This document shows positions 10,872 through 19,967 of a DNA stretch of 64,000 nucleotides, piece after piece. A model generated the notes under the pieces. The model saw only the letters and a program-made list of their open reading frames with translations. It did not search any database and was not told the DNA's origin. Both the position numbers and the translations under genes were made by a program. Positions within the stretch are counted from its first letter, which is position 1. The number at the start of each line of letters is the position of its first letter. The stretch is from Salinisphaera hydrothermalis C41B8 (GTDB taxonomy: Bacteria > Pseudomonadota > Gammaproteobacteria > Nevskiales > Salinisphaeraceae). Location of the stretch: assembly GCF_000732535.1 (NCBI RefSeq), contig NZ_APNK01000002.1, positions 186,001 through 250,000 on the forward strand, written 5' to 3'.

Positions 10872-11831
10872 ATGTCGCGATTTGCCATGCTTTTCCCCGG
10901 CCAGGGGGCACAGTCGGTCGGGATGCTGGCCGAACTCGGCCAACAGCATCCGGCGATCAAGCAGACGCTCGATGAGGCCAGTGAAGCGCTCGGCTACGAC
11001 GTGGCCGAACTGGTGACCGACGGCCCGGCGGATACGCTCGATCGCACCGAATACACTCAGCCGGCCCTCGTTGCCGCTAGCGTGGCGATATGGCGCGCTT
11101 GGCAGGCGGCCGGCGGTCCGCAACCGACATTCGTGGCCGGTCATAGTCTCGGCGAATACAGCGCGCTGGTGGTGGCGGGCACACTCGATTTCGCCGACGC
11201 CCTGCGTCTTACGCGCCTGCGCGGTCAGGCGATGCAGGACGCGGTCGGCGCTGGCGAAGGCGCCATGGCCGCGGTCATCGGCTTGTCCGACGACGACGTC
11301 CGCGCAGCCTGCGACGAAGCCTCGGCCGCGTTGTCCAGCGAAGGGCTCACGGTCTCGGCGGCCAATTTCAATGCGCCGAAGCAGGTGGTGATCGCCGGGC
11401 ACGCGCAAGCCGTGGAGAAGGCGTCGACTCTGGCCAAGGACAAGGGCGCCAAAATGGTGAAGGCGCTGGCCGTCAGCGTGCCATCGCACTGCGCCCTGAT
11501 GCAGCCGGCCGCCGATCGCCTCGCGTCGCATCTGGCCGATATCCCGCTACGCGAACCGGCGATTCCGGTCTACCACAACGTGGATGCCCGCCCGCGCGAA
11601 GACGTGGAAGGCGTGCGCCGCGCGCTGGTCGCCCAGCTCGCGGAATCGGTACAGTGGTCGAACACGATCAATCGCCTGGCGAATGAGAATTGTCAGCTTT
11701 TCGTCGAATGCGGCCCGGGCAAGGTTCTTACCGGCCTGAATAAGCGTATCGACAAGTCGCTGCATACGTTGCCGCTGTCCGATCCCGACAGCTTCGGCGC
11801 CGCCTTGACGGCCGTCGGCGACGAGCGCTGA
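10872..11831 (+). CDS. fabD: Malonyl-CoA:ACP transacylase FabD
   Basis: Loads malonyl groups onto ACP for fatty-acid elongation; cytoplasmic. Shows the FPGQGAQ oxyanion motif (8-14), nucleophile Ser92 in AGHSLGEYSAL and catalytic His206 in VPSHCALM, plus the C-terminal ECGPGKVLTGL. 319 residues, of normal length. The start gives MSRFAMLFPGQG, matching family N-termini, although no strong ribosome binding site is close; GGAGG at 10848 is too far. First gene of the fab cluster here. plsX, fabH and rpmF, often just upstream in gammaproteobacteria, are absent and replaced by the divergent nudJ operon. Confidence 0.95.
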   Translation: MSRFAMLFPGQGAQSVGMLAELGQQHPAIKQTLDEASEALGYDVAELVTDGPADTLDRTEYTQPALVAASVAIWRAWQAAGGPQPTFVAGHSLGEYSALVVAGTLDFADALRLTRLRGQAMQDAVGAGEGAMAAVIGLSDDDVRAACDEASAALSSEGLTVSAANFNAPKQVVIAGHAQAVEKASTLAKDKGAKMVKALAVSVPSHCALMQPAADRLASHLADIPLREPAIPVYHNVDARPREDVEGVRRALVAQLAESVQWSNTINRLANENCQLFVECGPGKVLTGLNKRIDKSLHTLPLSDPDSFGAALTAVGDER

Positions 11832-11882
11832 TCCCTCAGCTGTACTAAGCTCACAGTCTCGAATTCCAGCTCCAGGCCCGCT

Positions 11883-12638
11883 ATGTCTTCCAACGCTCTA
11901 TCCGGCCAGATCGCTCTTGTGACCGGCGCCAGTCGCGGTATCGGCGCAGCTATCGCTGATCGCCTCGCTGCCGACGGGGCGACCGTCATTGGCACGGCCA
12001 CCAGCGAAAAGGGCGCTGCCGCCATCGACGAACGCCTGGGCGGCTATGAACCGGCCGGCGCGGGTCGGGTACTCGACGTTACGGACGCCGCGGCGGTCGA
12101 GGCGCTCATCAAAGAAATCGGCAAGGATTTCGGCGCGCCGACAATCGTGGTCAACAACGCCGCCATCACGCGCGACACGCTGATGATGCGCATGAAAGAC
12201 GAAGACTGGCAGGCCGTGATCGATGCCAATCTGTCGGGCGTATTTCGCGTATCCAAGGCCGTGCTCAAGGGCATGATGAAGGCCCGGACCGGCCGTATCG
12301 TCAACGTCGGCTCGGTGGTCGGGCTCAGCGGCAACGCCGGGCAGGTGAACTACAGCGCCGCGAAAGCCGGGCTGCTCGGTCTGACGCGCTCGATGGCCCG
12401 CGAGGTCGGCTCGCGCGCGATTACCGTCAATGCCGTCGCCCCCGGTTTCATCGAAACGGACATGACCCGCGACCTGCCGGAATCGACCCGCGAGACCATG
12501 CTGGGCCAGATCCCGCTCGGCCGTCTTGGGGCGGTCGACGACGTCGCCGCCGCCGTGGCATTTCTCGTCTCGCCCGCAGCCGGTTATATTACCGGCGAGA
12601 CGCTGAGTGTTAACGGCGGGCTTTATATGGGGGCGTAG
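11883..12638 (+). CDS. fabG: 3-oxoacyl-ACP reductase FabG
   Basis: NADPH-dependent short-chain dehydrogenase performing the first reduction of each fatty-acid elongation cycle. Contains the nucleotide-binding TGASRGIG (14-21), NNAAI (91-95) and the catalytic triad Ser144, Tyr157 and Lys161 (NYSAAKAG). The C-terminus (ITGETLSVNGGLYM) is typical of housekeeping FabG. 251 residues. It lies 51 bp after fabD and 100 bp before acpP in the usual order, so a role in the housekeeping cycle rather than PHB metabolism is favoured. Confidence 0.95.
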   Translation: MSSNALSGQIALVTGASRGIGAAIADRLAADGATVIGTATSEKGAAAIDERLGGYEPAGAGRVLDVTDAAAVEALIKEIGKDFGAPTIVVNNAAITRDTLMMRMKDEDWQAVIDANLSGVFRVSKAVLKGMMKARTGRIVNVGSVVGLSGNAGQVNYSAAKAGLLGLTRSMAREVGSRAITVNAVAPGFIETDMTRDLPESTRETMLGQIPLGRLGAVDDVAAAVAFLVSPAAGYITGETLSVNGGLYMGA

Positions 12639-12738
12639 TCGTCTGGCGAGGCGATACCTTTTTCCCTAGAATGGCGCGCGGTTCGCGAGGGCGGATTCGC
12701 GCTTCATGAACGCGCACACAAGCAACAGGAGACAACCC

Positions 12739-12978
12739 ATGAGTAGCGTGGAAGAACGAGTACAGAAAATCATTGCCGAGCAGCTGTCGGTCAGCGAAGA
12801 CCAGGTGACCTCGGAAGCCTCGTTCGTCGACGACCTGGGTGCCGACTCGCTGGATACGGTCGAGCTGGTCATGGCGCTTGAGGAAGAGTTCGAAATCGAT
12901 ATTCCTGATGAGGAAGCCGAGAAGATCGTCAACGTCAAGGACGCAGTCGACTACATCAAGTCGCACGCCGAGGGCTGA
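12739..12978 (+). CDS. acpP: Acyl carrier protein AcpP
   Basis: 79-residue acidic carrier of growing acyl chains. The 4'-phosphopantetheine attachment serine is Ser37 in [18 protein letters not shown]. The start is the ATG at 12739, preceded by CAGGAGAC at 12726; an in-frame ATG at 12706 would add eleven residues not seen in the family. Located between fabG and fabF as expected. Confidence 0.97.
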   Translation: MSSVEERVQKIIAEQLSVSEDQVTSEASFVDDLGADSLDTVELVMALEEEFEIDIPDEEAEKIVNVKDAVDYIKSHAEG

Positions 12979-13073
12979 TCAAGCCCGTGGAAGTCGTCGG
13001 CCGGTAGTCTTAACCGGCCGACCGGATCAATGCCGTCCATTGCGGGCGGCACCATTCGTTGGAGGGGGCGTCG

Positions 13074-14315
13074 TTGAAACAGCGTCGCGTGGTAGTAACG
13101 GGTCTGGGGATGATTTCCCCGCTGGGCCTGGACGTGGAAACGACCTGGGCTGGCATTGTTGCCGGCCGTAGCGGGATTACGTCGATCGACAACTTCGATG
13201 TGTCGAAGTATCCGACCCGCTTCGGGGGTCCGATCCGCGACTTCGACGTCACCCGGTACATGTCGGCCAAAGAAGCCAAGCGCTTCGATCCGTTTGTGCA
13301 TTACGGTGTGGCGGCGGCGGTACAGGCCGTCAGCGACAGCGGATACGAGCTCTCCGACGAATACAATGATCGTGTCGGTGTGGCTGTGGGCTCGGGCATC
13401 GGCGGTATCGGCACGATTCTCAAAACCTGTGCGAGCTTTCACGATTCGGATTACAGCCCGAAGAAGGTCTCGCCGTTTTTCATTCCGAGCAGTATCGCGA
13501 ACATGGCCGCTGGCCAGATCTCGATTCAGCTCAACCTGCACGGCCCGAATATTGCCGCCGTTTCGGCGTGCACGACCGGGGTTCACAATATTGGGCTGGC
13601 TGCGCGCATGATCGCCTACGGCGATGCGGATGCAATGGTGGCCGGCGGCTGCGAAATGGCCGTCAACCCGATCGGATTGGCTGGCTTTTGTTCGGCCAAG
13701 GCGCTGTCGACCCGCAATGACGACCCGACGGCGGCGAGCCGGCCGTGGGATGTCGATCGCGACGGATTCGTGTTGTCCGACGGCGCCGGCGTACTCATGC
13801 TCGAAGAGCTGGAGTCGGCCAAGGCGCGCGGCGCGAAAATCTATGGTGAGGTCGCCGGTTTTGGTATGAGCGGCGATGCGCACCACATCACGATGCCGAG
13901 CGGGCGGGGATCGCGTCAGTGCATGATCAATGCGCTGGCCGATGCCGAGATGACCGGCGAAGACATCGACTATATCAACGCGCATGGCACGTCGACCCAG
14001 GCGGGCGACGTATCCGAAAGCCGCTCGATCGAGGCCGTCATGGGGAGCGCCGCGCATAAGGTTGCGGTCAGCTCCACCAAATCCATGACCGGGCACATGC
14101 TGGGGGCGGCCGGCTCGGCCGAGGCCATCTTTGCGTTGCTGGCCATCCGCGATCAGGTGGCGCCGCCGACGATCAATCTCGACAATCCGGACGAGGGCTG
14201 CACGCTCGACTACGTGCCGCATACGGCACGCGAGATGAAAATCGACGTCGCGCTGTCGAACTCCTTCGGTTTCGGTGGCACGAACGGCTCGCTGATACTC
14301 AAGCGCTTCGCTTGA
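13074..14315 (+). CDS. fabF: Beta-ketoacyl-ACP synthase II FabF
   Basis: Condensing enzyme of fatty-acid elongation. The Cys-His-His triad is Cys166 (VSACTTGVHN), His304 (NAHGTST) and His341 (TGHMLGAAG). NSFGFGGTN near the C-terminus completes the thiolase fold. I start it at TTG 13074, because GGAGGG at 13061-13066 is correctly spaced from it and the product is then 413 residues beginning (L)KQRRVVVTG, the same length as E. coli FabF. A TTG 15 bp earlier has no ribosome binding site. Its stop lies 17 bp before the proposed pabB start. Confidence 0.95.
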   Translation: MKQRRVVVTGLGMISPLGLDVETTWAGIVAGRSGITSIDNFDVSKYPTRFGGPIRDFDVTRYMSAKEAKRFDPFVHYGVAAAVQAVSDSGYELSDEYNDRVGVAVGSGIGGIGTILKTCASFHDSDYSPKKVSPFFIPSSIANMAAGQISIQLNLHGPNIAAVSACTTGVHNIGLAARMIAYGDADAMVAGGCEMAVNPIGLAGFCSAKALSTRNDDPTAASRPWDVDRDGFVLSDGAGVLMLEELESAKARGAKIYGEVAGFGMSGDAHHITMPSGRGSRQCMINALADAEMTGEDIDYINAHGTSTQAGDVSESRSIEAVMGSAAHKVAVSSTKSMTGHMLGAAGSAEAIFALLAIRDQVAPPTINLDNPDEGCTLDYVPHTAREMKIDVALSNSFGFGGTNGSLILKRFA

Positions 14316-14332
14316 CTTCACGGACATGGGCC

Positions 14333-15700
14333 ATGGGCCGGATCGTGGTGGAAAACGATCTGGCTCGGGCGACTGTCGACGCTCGGCACTACGCCTCGCT
14401 CTATCGCCTGGCCGAGGCCGAGCCCGAGTCGTGCCCGTCGCTGCTCGAATCGAGCGCCGGAGCGGCGGCCCAGTCCCGCTACGATATCCTGTTTGCCGAT
14501 CCGATCGAGTCCATTACGCCGGCGCAGCTCGGCTCGCGTGCCGCATTTTTCGATCACCTCGACCATTGCGTCAGCGCGTCGCGCGCGCGCGCCACGGATA
14601 TTCCTTTTATCGGTGGCTGGCTCGTTTACTTTGGCTACGAAATGGCGGCCGGCGTAGAGCCCGGCCTGGTACTACCACCCGATACCGACGGGCTCCCACC
14701 GGCACTCGCAGTTCGCTGTCGTAGCGCGATCATCCACGATCGCCAGCGCGCGACATTCGATGTCGTATCCGAAGACCGCGATGTAGAGCGCGTCGCCTAT
14801 TGGTTGGAGCGGCTCGAAGCGGTTCGCGATGTACCGCCAAGCGATGCGGTCTCGCCGGCAGTACACTGGCGCGAGGATGCGCCCGAGACCTATCTCCACG
14901 CCGTGGCGCGCGCACGCGACTATATTGCGGCCGGGGATGTCTTTCAGGCGAATTTGGCCCGGGCATGGCGCGGCACGCTCACCGAGGCAACGTCACCAGG
15001 GGCGATTTACGCGGCCCTGAGGGCGGCCAATCCGGCGCCATTCTCGGCGTTGATGCAGTGGCAGGACGCCGCGTTGATCTGTTCCTCCCCCGAACGCTTG
15101 CTCGCCATTCGCGGCGACCAGGCCAGCGTTCGACCCATTGCCGGCACCCGACGGCGGCACTTCGGCCAGGAAGAGCGGATCAGCGAAGAATTGATCACGC
15201 ACCCGAAAGAGCGCGCCGAGCATGTCATGCTCATCGATCTGGTCCGCAACGACCTTGGCCGCGTCTGCCGTCCCGGCAGTATCGAAGTCGACGAGCTGAT
15301 GGTGGTGGAATCGTACGCGCACGTTCATCACATCGTGTCCAATGTGCGCGGCCGGTTGAACGCTGGCGTCGGGCCGGGCGCAGCCCTCAAGGCCGTGTTT
15401 CCGGGCGGTACCATCACCGGCTGTCCGAAAGTGCGCTGCATGGAAATCATCGCTGAACTTGAAGGCGAAGGCCGCGGCGCTTATACCGGCAGCATTGGCT
15501 ATCTCAGCCGTTGCGGCACGATGGATACGAATATCATCATCCGCTCATTGACGCAGGCAGGACGCCAACTAACGCTACGTGCCGGCGCGGGCATCGTGGC
15601 CGATTCGGACCCCGAATCCGAGCTGGCCGAGACCCGCCACAAGGCGTACGGCGTATTGCGCGCTTTTCGCGAGGTCTCCGTCGAGGCACTCGATGGCTGA
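14333..15700 (+). CDS. pabB: Aminodeoxychorismate synthase component I (PabB), with Ala at the usual Lys position
   Basis: Chorismate-utilising enzyme that, with the glutaminase PabA, makes 4-amino-4-deoxychorismate for folate. Family motifs: DVFQANLAR, SPERLL, HPKERAEHVMLIDLVRNDLGRV, ESYAHVHHIVSNV and FPGGTITGCPK. It sits directly before pabC, which identifies the pathway. The motif that carries the covalent lysine in E. coli PabB (PIKGT) reads PIAGT here (about 268-272), the anthranilate-synthase form; see findings. The start is taken at ATG 14333 (GGA 8 nt upstream); a TTG at 14312 overlapping the fabF stop is possible. 455 residues. Insertion of pabB between fabF and pabC is less common than fabF-pabC. 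The stop overlaps the pabC start by 8 bp. Confidence 0.85.
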   Translation: MGRIVVENDLARATVDARHYASLYRLAEAEPESCPSLLESSAGAAAQSRYDILFADPIESITPAQLGSRAAFFDHLDHCVSASRARATDIPFIGGWLVYFGYEMAAGVEPGLVLPPDTDGLPPALAVRCRSAIIHDRQRATFDVVSEDRDVERVAYWLERLEAVRDVPPSDAVSPAVHWREDAPETYLHAVARARDYIAAGDVFQANLARAWRGTLTEATSPGAIYAALRAANPAPFSALMQWQDAALICSSPERLLAIRGDQASVRPIAGTRRRHFGQEERISEELITHPKERAEHVMLIDLVRNDLGRVCRPGSIEVDELMVVESYAHVHHIVSNVRGRLNAGVGPGAALKAVFPGGTITGCPKVRCMEIIAELEGEGRGAYTGSIGYLSRCGTMDTNIIIRSLTQAGRQLTLRAGAGIVADSDPESELAETRHKAYGVLRAFREVSVEALDG

Positions 15701-16493
15701 AGCCATGCTGATCGATGGCCGGGCGGCCCGCGAATTGCCGGCAGACGATCGGGGGCTTGCTTACGGGGACGGTATCTTCCGGACGCTTCGAATGGAATCC
15801 GGCCGAGTCGTCGCCTGGCCGTTTCACCACGCCCGGCTCATGCACGACTGCGCGGCCCTCGAACTCGAAGCGCCACCGCGTGAAACGCTCGAGGCCGAAC
15901 TCCGCATACTCGGCCAGGGCGGGCTGTCCGGTGTGTTGAAGATCACCATCACTCGCGGCAGCGGCGGTCGCGGCTATGCGCCACCGGGGCGGCCGACGCC
16001 ACGCCGCATATTGAGTCTGCACGCGGGGTTGCCGCCCGTGCCCGATGCGCTGGCGATGCCGGTTTGTCCGATAACGCTCGCCACGCCGGCGGTGCTCGCG
16101 GGCGTGAAACATCTAAACCGTCTGGAACAGGTGCTCGCGCGCCGGTATTGTGAGCGCCAGGACATCGCGGATGCGGTGATGTGCGACGCACATGGGCAAG
16201 TCGTCTGTACCACCATGCGTAATCTGATGTTCATCGATCGCGCCCAGCGCTGGTACACGCCCGATCTCGCACGAGCCGGCGTGATTGGCGCGACGCGAGA
16301 ACGACTACGGGCCCGGCTGCCGGATCTCATCGAGGCGACGATCGACACGGCGCGATTGTCGGATTTCCGGGCCGCCGTTGCCTGCAATAGTGTCGGCGGC
16401 GCCGTGGCGGTCACCCAAATAGGTCGTCATGAATTCGCCGATAGTCGACAATGGGCCGCGTACGCGAATGAACTGCTGGGCCAGAGTGTTTGA
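15693..16493 (+). CDS. pabC: Aminodeoxychorismate lyase PabC
   Basis: PLP-dependent fold-type IV enzyme that splits aminodeoxychorismate into 4-aminobenzoate and pyruvate. The N-terminal MLIDGRAARELPADDRG and YGDGIFRT are typical of the family, and the Schiff-base lysine is Lys139 in GVKHLNRLEQ. 266 residues. The ATG at 15693 has GAGG six bases upstream and overlaps the end of pabB by 8 bp; an ATG four codons later would also fit the family. With pabB this gives both dedicated pABA steps in one place; pabA is not in the window. Confidence 0.9.
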   Translation: MAEAMLIDGRAARELPADDRGLAYGDGIFRTLRMESGRVVAWPFHHARLMHDCAALELEAPPRETLEAELRILGQGGLSGVLKITITRGSGGRGYAPPGRPTPRRILSLHAGLPPVPDALAMPVCPITLATPAVLAGVKHLNRLEQVLARRYCERQDIADAVMCDAHGQVVCTTMRNLMFIDRAQRWYTPDLARAGVIGATRERLRARLPDLIEATIDTARLSDFRAAVACNSVGGAVAVTQIGRHEFADSRQWAAYANELLGQSV

Positions 16494-16627
16494 GCGGGCG
16501 GGGTGCACCGGCCGTATGCCACGCGGCGCTCGCGGGGCCGCGACCCGCGCGGATCGCCTTAGCGTTCGCGCCGGCGGCCCATGCGTGGGTTATCAATAGC
16601 CCCTGATTTCAAGGAGTTTCGACGCCC

Positions 16628-17632
16628 GTGTTTCTGCGTCTTTTCTACGGTATTGTCCTGGCGGTGCTGCTTGCGCTCGCCGTACTCGCGGCGGATGTCA
16701 CCCGTTTTTTTACTCAGCCTCTCGGCAATACTCAGCCAGAACTCATCGAGGTCGCGCCTGGGACCAGCTTTCGCGGACTGGTGCATCAGCTGCGCCGCGA
16801 GCAGATCATCCGCTGGCCCCGGGATGAACGCTATTTATCGTTGTACGCCCGCCTGACCGGGCAGGCGACCAGCATCAAGAGCGGCGAATACCGCATTCCG
16901 GCGAAGCAGGATCCTCGGCAATTACTGGCGCTGCTGGTATCCGGCAAGATTCGCCAGCATCGGCTGACACTGGTCGAGGGTTGGCGCTTCAAGCAGATCA
17001 TGAACGCGGTCAATCACGATCCGGCGCTTAAACATACCCTCAGGGGCAAAACCAGCGCGCAGATCATGGCCGCGCTCGGCCACCCGAACCAGAAGGCCGA
17101 GGGCCGCTTCATGCCCGACACGTACATGTTCCCGCGCGGCGAGAGCGACGTGGCGTTCCTCAAGCGCAGCTATAACGCCATGCAGCGTTTTCTGCACAAG
17201 GCCTGGGCCAATCGTGCCGACAATCTGGCTATCCATACCCCCTACCAGGCATTGATCATGGCCTCGCTGATCGAAAAGGAGACGGCCGTACCGTCCGAAC
17301 GCGAGCGTATCTCCGGCGTGTTCAATCGCCGGCTGAAAAAAGGGATGCGGCTGCAGACCGATCCCAGCGTGATCTACGGTATTCCCAACTACGACGGCCA
17401 TATTCACAAGTCCGATCTGGAACGCGATACGCCCTACAACACCTATACGCGGGCCGGCCTGCCGCCGACGCCCATCGCGTCGCCGTCACGGGCCTCGATT
17501 CGGGCGGCGCTGCATCCGGACAAAGGCACGGCTCTATATTTCGTCTCGCGCGGCAACGGCACCCATGTGTTCTCCGATACGCTGGCCGAACAAAACCGGG
17601 CCGTGCGCAAGTACCAGCTGGGGGGATCATGA
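16628..17632 (+). CDS. mltG: Endolytic murein transglycosylase MltG
   Basis: Inner-membrane lytic transglycosylase (YceG-like) that cuts nascent glycan strands and is proposed to terminate peptidoglycan polymerisation. One N-terminal membrane segment (about 5-24) is followed by a LysM-like region (about 38-110) and the catalytic domain, with the conserved glutamate in LIEKETAV (Glu216 or Glu218), QTDPSVIYG and NTYTRAGLPPTPI. The start is GTG 16628, with AGGAG 11 nt upstream. 334 residues. The 134-bp gap from pabC shows no clear signal. Its stop overlaps tmk by ATGA. Confidence 0.92.
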   Translation: MFLRLFYGIVLAVLLALAVLAADVTRFFTQPLGNTQPELIEVAPGTSFRGLVHQLRREQIIRWPRDERYLSLYARLTGQATSIKSGEYRIPAKQDPRQLLALLVSGKIRQHRLTLVEGWRFKQIMNAVNHDPALKHTLRGKTSAQIMAALGHPNQKAEGRFMPDTYMFPRGESDVAFLKRSYNAMQRFLHKAWANRADNLAIHTPYQALIMASLIEKETAVPSERERISGVFNRRLKKGMRLQTDPSVIYGIPNYDGHIHKSDLERDTPYNTYTRAGLPPTPIASPSRASIRAALHPDKGTALYFVSRGNGTHVFSDTLAEQNRAVRKYQLGGS

Positions 17633-18264
17633 GCGCGGGTCGACAACAATCCGGGCGTCTGTTGACTTTCGAAGGCGGCGAGGGCGCCGGCAAATCGACC
17701 CAGATCGCCCAGCTCGCCGAGCATCTGAGGGCGTCCGGCTACACGGTGCGCACTACGCGCGAGCCGGGCGGGACGCGCCTGGGCGAGGCGATCCGCGCGG
17801 TTCTGATGGGCGAATACGGCGCTCCGATGCCCGCGATGAGTGAGTTGCTGCTCATGTTCGCCGCACGCGCCGCCCATTTGGCCGAAGTGATCGAGCCGGC
17901 GCTGGCTGCTGGCGAGATCGTGCTCTGCGATCGGTTCACCGATGCCAGTTTTGCCTATCAGGGGGCGGCGCGCGGGCTGGGCGAGGGCGCCGTAGCCACC
18001 CTTGAGCGGCTGGTGCAGGGCGAGCGACGGCCCGATGGCGTGCTGCTGCTGGATCTCCCGGTCGCAGAAGGCCTGGCACGGGCGCAAAAGCGTGGCGACG
18101 GCAATCGTTTCGATCACGAGACGCTGGCTTTTCATGAACGCGTACGCGAGAGCTATCTCGAACGCGCCCGGCATGCACCGACGCGTTACGCCGTGATTGA
18201 CGCCACGGCCGCGCCGGACGCCGTGGCACAATCGATCGTCAACGCGGTTCAGGGCTGGCTATGA
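17629..18264 (+). CDS. tmk: Thymidylate kinase
   Basis: Phosphorylates dTMP to dTDP. Walker A loop FEGGEGAGKST (14-24), the dTMP-binding REPGGT, and DRFTDASFAYQG are all present. 211 residues, normal length. The start overlaps the mltG stop (17629-17632) and the stop overlaps the holB start (18261-18264), both as ATGA, so the mltG-tmk-holB-pilZ stretch is translationally coupled. Confidence 0.96.
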   Translation: MSAGRQQSGRLLTFEGGEGAGKSTQIAQLAEHLRASGYTVRTTREPGGTRLGEAIRAVLMGEYGAPMPAMSELLLMFAARAAHLAEVIEPALAAGEIVLCDRFTDASFAYQGAARGLGEGAVATLERLVQGERRPDGVLLLDLPVAEGLARAQKRGDGNRFDHETLAFHERVRESYLERARHAPTRYAVIDATAAPDAVAQSIVNAVQGWL

Positions 18265-19253
18265 GCGAAGTCGACGACAACGCGTTGCGTCTGCCTTGGC
18301 ACGACAACCTCTGGTCGCATATGGCAGCCGGGTTAGCTGCCGACCGCGTTGCCCACGGGCTTCTAATGGCCGGCACGCCGGGCGTCGGCAAACGGCGGTT
18401 CGCCTGGCGGGTGGTGTCCGCTCTGCTGTGTCGCCAGCCCACAGCGACCGGCGATGCCTGCGGTACCTGTGCCGGCTGTCGCCAGCGTGCGGCAGCCACG
18501 CATCCGGATATCTCGCGGCTGACGCCCGAAGATTCGGGCAAGGCGATCAAGGTGGACCAGGTGCGCCGATTTTCGCATACGCTACATCTCACGCCGCAAT
18601 ATTCGACCGGGCGGATCGGTTGGATCGATCCGGCGGACGCGTTGTCGATCAGTGCCGCAAACAGTCTGCTCAAGACGCTCGAGGAGCCGCCCGCGGGTTG
18701 TCATATCGTGTTGATCAGCGATCGCGTGTCGGCGCTATTGCCGACCATCCGCAGCCGTTGCCAGATCTGGACGGTTCCGGCGGCCGATCCGGAGGCGGCT
18801 CGGCGCTGGCTGACGGCACAGGATTTCGATGCCAGTGGGGTCGACCCGGATAGTCTGCGGGCGCCGCTGGCATTGCGGGCACGACGCGATGCGGATGCCG
18901 TCAATCTGATGGCCCAGTGGGACAAGGACCTGGCGCGCTTGCTGGCGCGGCGTGCTAACCCGTTGAACGTGGCCGAACGCGCCTACGAGGCCGAGCGGCG
19001 TCTGTGGGTGGACTGGCTCTATCGGCGCTGCAATGATCTGCTACTGGCCACACTCGATGCCGCGCCGGCGACACTTGACGGCGCGATCGCTGACGGCGCA
19101 CGACGACTCGGACGCCGCCGGATCGAAGCCTGGAGTCGGCACGTCAGCAACGCCGCACGAACCGCTGGAACCAACGCAGACTGGCGTCTGGTGGTAGAGT
19201 CGGTATTCATCGAACTCAGCCAGTACGTCGCCGAGGCCACGCGCAAGCCATGA
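18261..19253 (+). CDS. holB: DNA polymerase III delta' subunit HolB
   Basis: Clamp-loader subunit with an AAA+ fold. The P-loop is GTPGVGKRRF (about 36-45); Arg replaces the Ser/Thr of a working Walker A, as expected for delta', which does not hydrolyse ATP. A zinc-binding cluster (CRQP...CGTCAGC, about 54-75) and LLKTLEEPP are clear. 330 residues. Coupled at both ends by ATGA to tmk and pilZ, the usual gammaproteobacterial order. Confidence 0.93.
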   Translation: MSEVDDNALRLPWHDNLWSHMAAGLAADRVAHGLLMAGTPGVGKRRFAWRVVSALLCRQPTATGDACGTCAGCRQRAAATHPDISRLTPEDSGKAIKVDQVRRFSHTLHLTPQYSTGRIGWIDPADALSISAANSLLKTLEEPPAGCHIVLISDRVSALLPTIRSRCQIWTVPAADPEAARRWLTAQDFDASGVDPDSLRAPLALRARRDADAVNLMAQWDKDLARLLARRANPLNVAERAYEAERRLWVDWLYRRCNDLLLATLDAAPATLDGAIADGARRLGRRRIEAWSRHVSNAARTAGTNADWRLVVESVFIELSQYVAEATRKP

Positions 19254-19612
19254 GCGATCTCAGTATTGCCGGTCAATCCGGTATCGTTCGTTTCGACGTC
19301 CCGAACAACCGGGCGTTGTACGAAGCCTATATGCCGTTTATCCGCAACGGCGGCCTGTTCGTCGGCCAACCCCACCTGCTGGACAAGCATTTCGACCTAG
19401 GCGCCGAAGTCTTTCTGCTTCTGCATCTCAAGGAACAGGATGAGCGTGTCACAGTGGCCGGGCGCGTCGCCTGGGTGTCGTTACCCGGTACCCAACGGCC
19501 GCCGGGTATCGGTATCCAGTTCGCTGAACCCGACGCCATGCAAATTCAGCAGCGCATCGAGACGCTGCTCGCCGGGCAGCTGGAAAGCGATCGGCCAACA
19601 CATACGCTCTGA
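19250..19612 (+). CDS. pilZ: PilZ-domain protein (type IV pilus PilZ family)
   Basis: 120-residue single PilZ domain, the founding family needed for type IV pilus assembly in Pseudomonas. NGGLFVGQPH and a GRVAWVS beta strand fit, and PGIGIQF is typical of PilZ. The N-terminal RxxxR c-di-GMP motif is not evident, as in the original PilZ, so it is likely a protein-interaction adaptor rather than a c-di-GMP receptor. It overlaps holB by ATGA and is the last gene of the cluster. Confidence 0.85.
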   Translation: MSDLSIAGQSGIVRFDVPNNRALYEAYMPFIRNGGLFVGQPHLLDKHFDLGAEVFLLLHLKEQDERVTVAGRVAWVSLPGTQRPPGIGIQFAEPDAMQIQQRIETLLAGQLESDRPTHTL

Positions 19613-19655
19613 CGCGATTCGTCGAAGCCGTATTCGCGGGCAGCGGTTCGCGCTA

Positions 19656-19967
19656 GGGCCTGTTGCCGTTTCGTGCGGGCCCGCGTTGGCGTCCGCAAAT
19701 CGTGTCCGGCAAGGCGCGAGTCGCCGCGTCGTGACGTGCCACGACCCAGACTCGCAACGCCGCCGGGCGCCCCTAGTTAATTTTTTATGGGCGGCCCAAC
19801 CCGAAGGGACAAGCGCCCATATAAATTGACGACACGACGGCAATCCAGCGTTATAGCTCTCTCGCGTAGGCCCACACTACGCCACGTTCGCTACGCCTCG
19901 TCTTGCCGCCCCTAGTTAATTTTCAGGGAGCGCTTGGCGCGAACTCGCACGAAACGGCAACAGGCCC
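19656..19967. mobile_element. MITE-like inverted-repeat element, copy 1 (312 bp)
   Basis: Non-coding element bounded by terminal inverted repeats beginning GGGCCTGTTGCC. The first 22 bases of the left end (19656-19677) match the reverse complement of the right end (19946-19967) perfectly, and the similarity continues inward imperfectly. It is flanked by TA on both sides (19654-19655 and 19968-19969). Inside, GGCAAGGCG near the left arm pairs imperfectly with the GTCTTGCC region of the right arm, so the element can fold end to end. A 17-nt direct repeat (19768-19784 and 19907-19923, containing CCCCTAGTTAATTTT) and a small AT-rich hairpin (19779-19826) are found only in this copy. Shares conserved blocks with the element at 45314-45581. 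The right end supplies the last base of the tetR-type stop codon. Confidence 0.8.

Noticed and set aside
12951-14327. 458-codon open frame opposite fabF
   Set aside because: Same shadow effect; fabF has full catalytic residues and cluster context.
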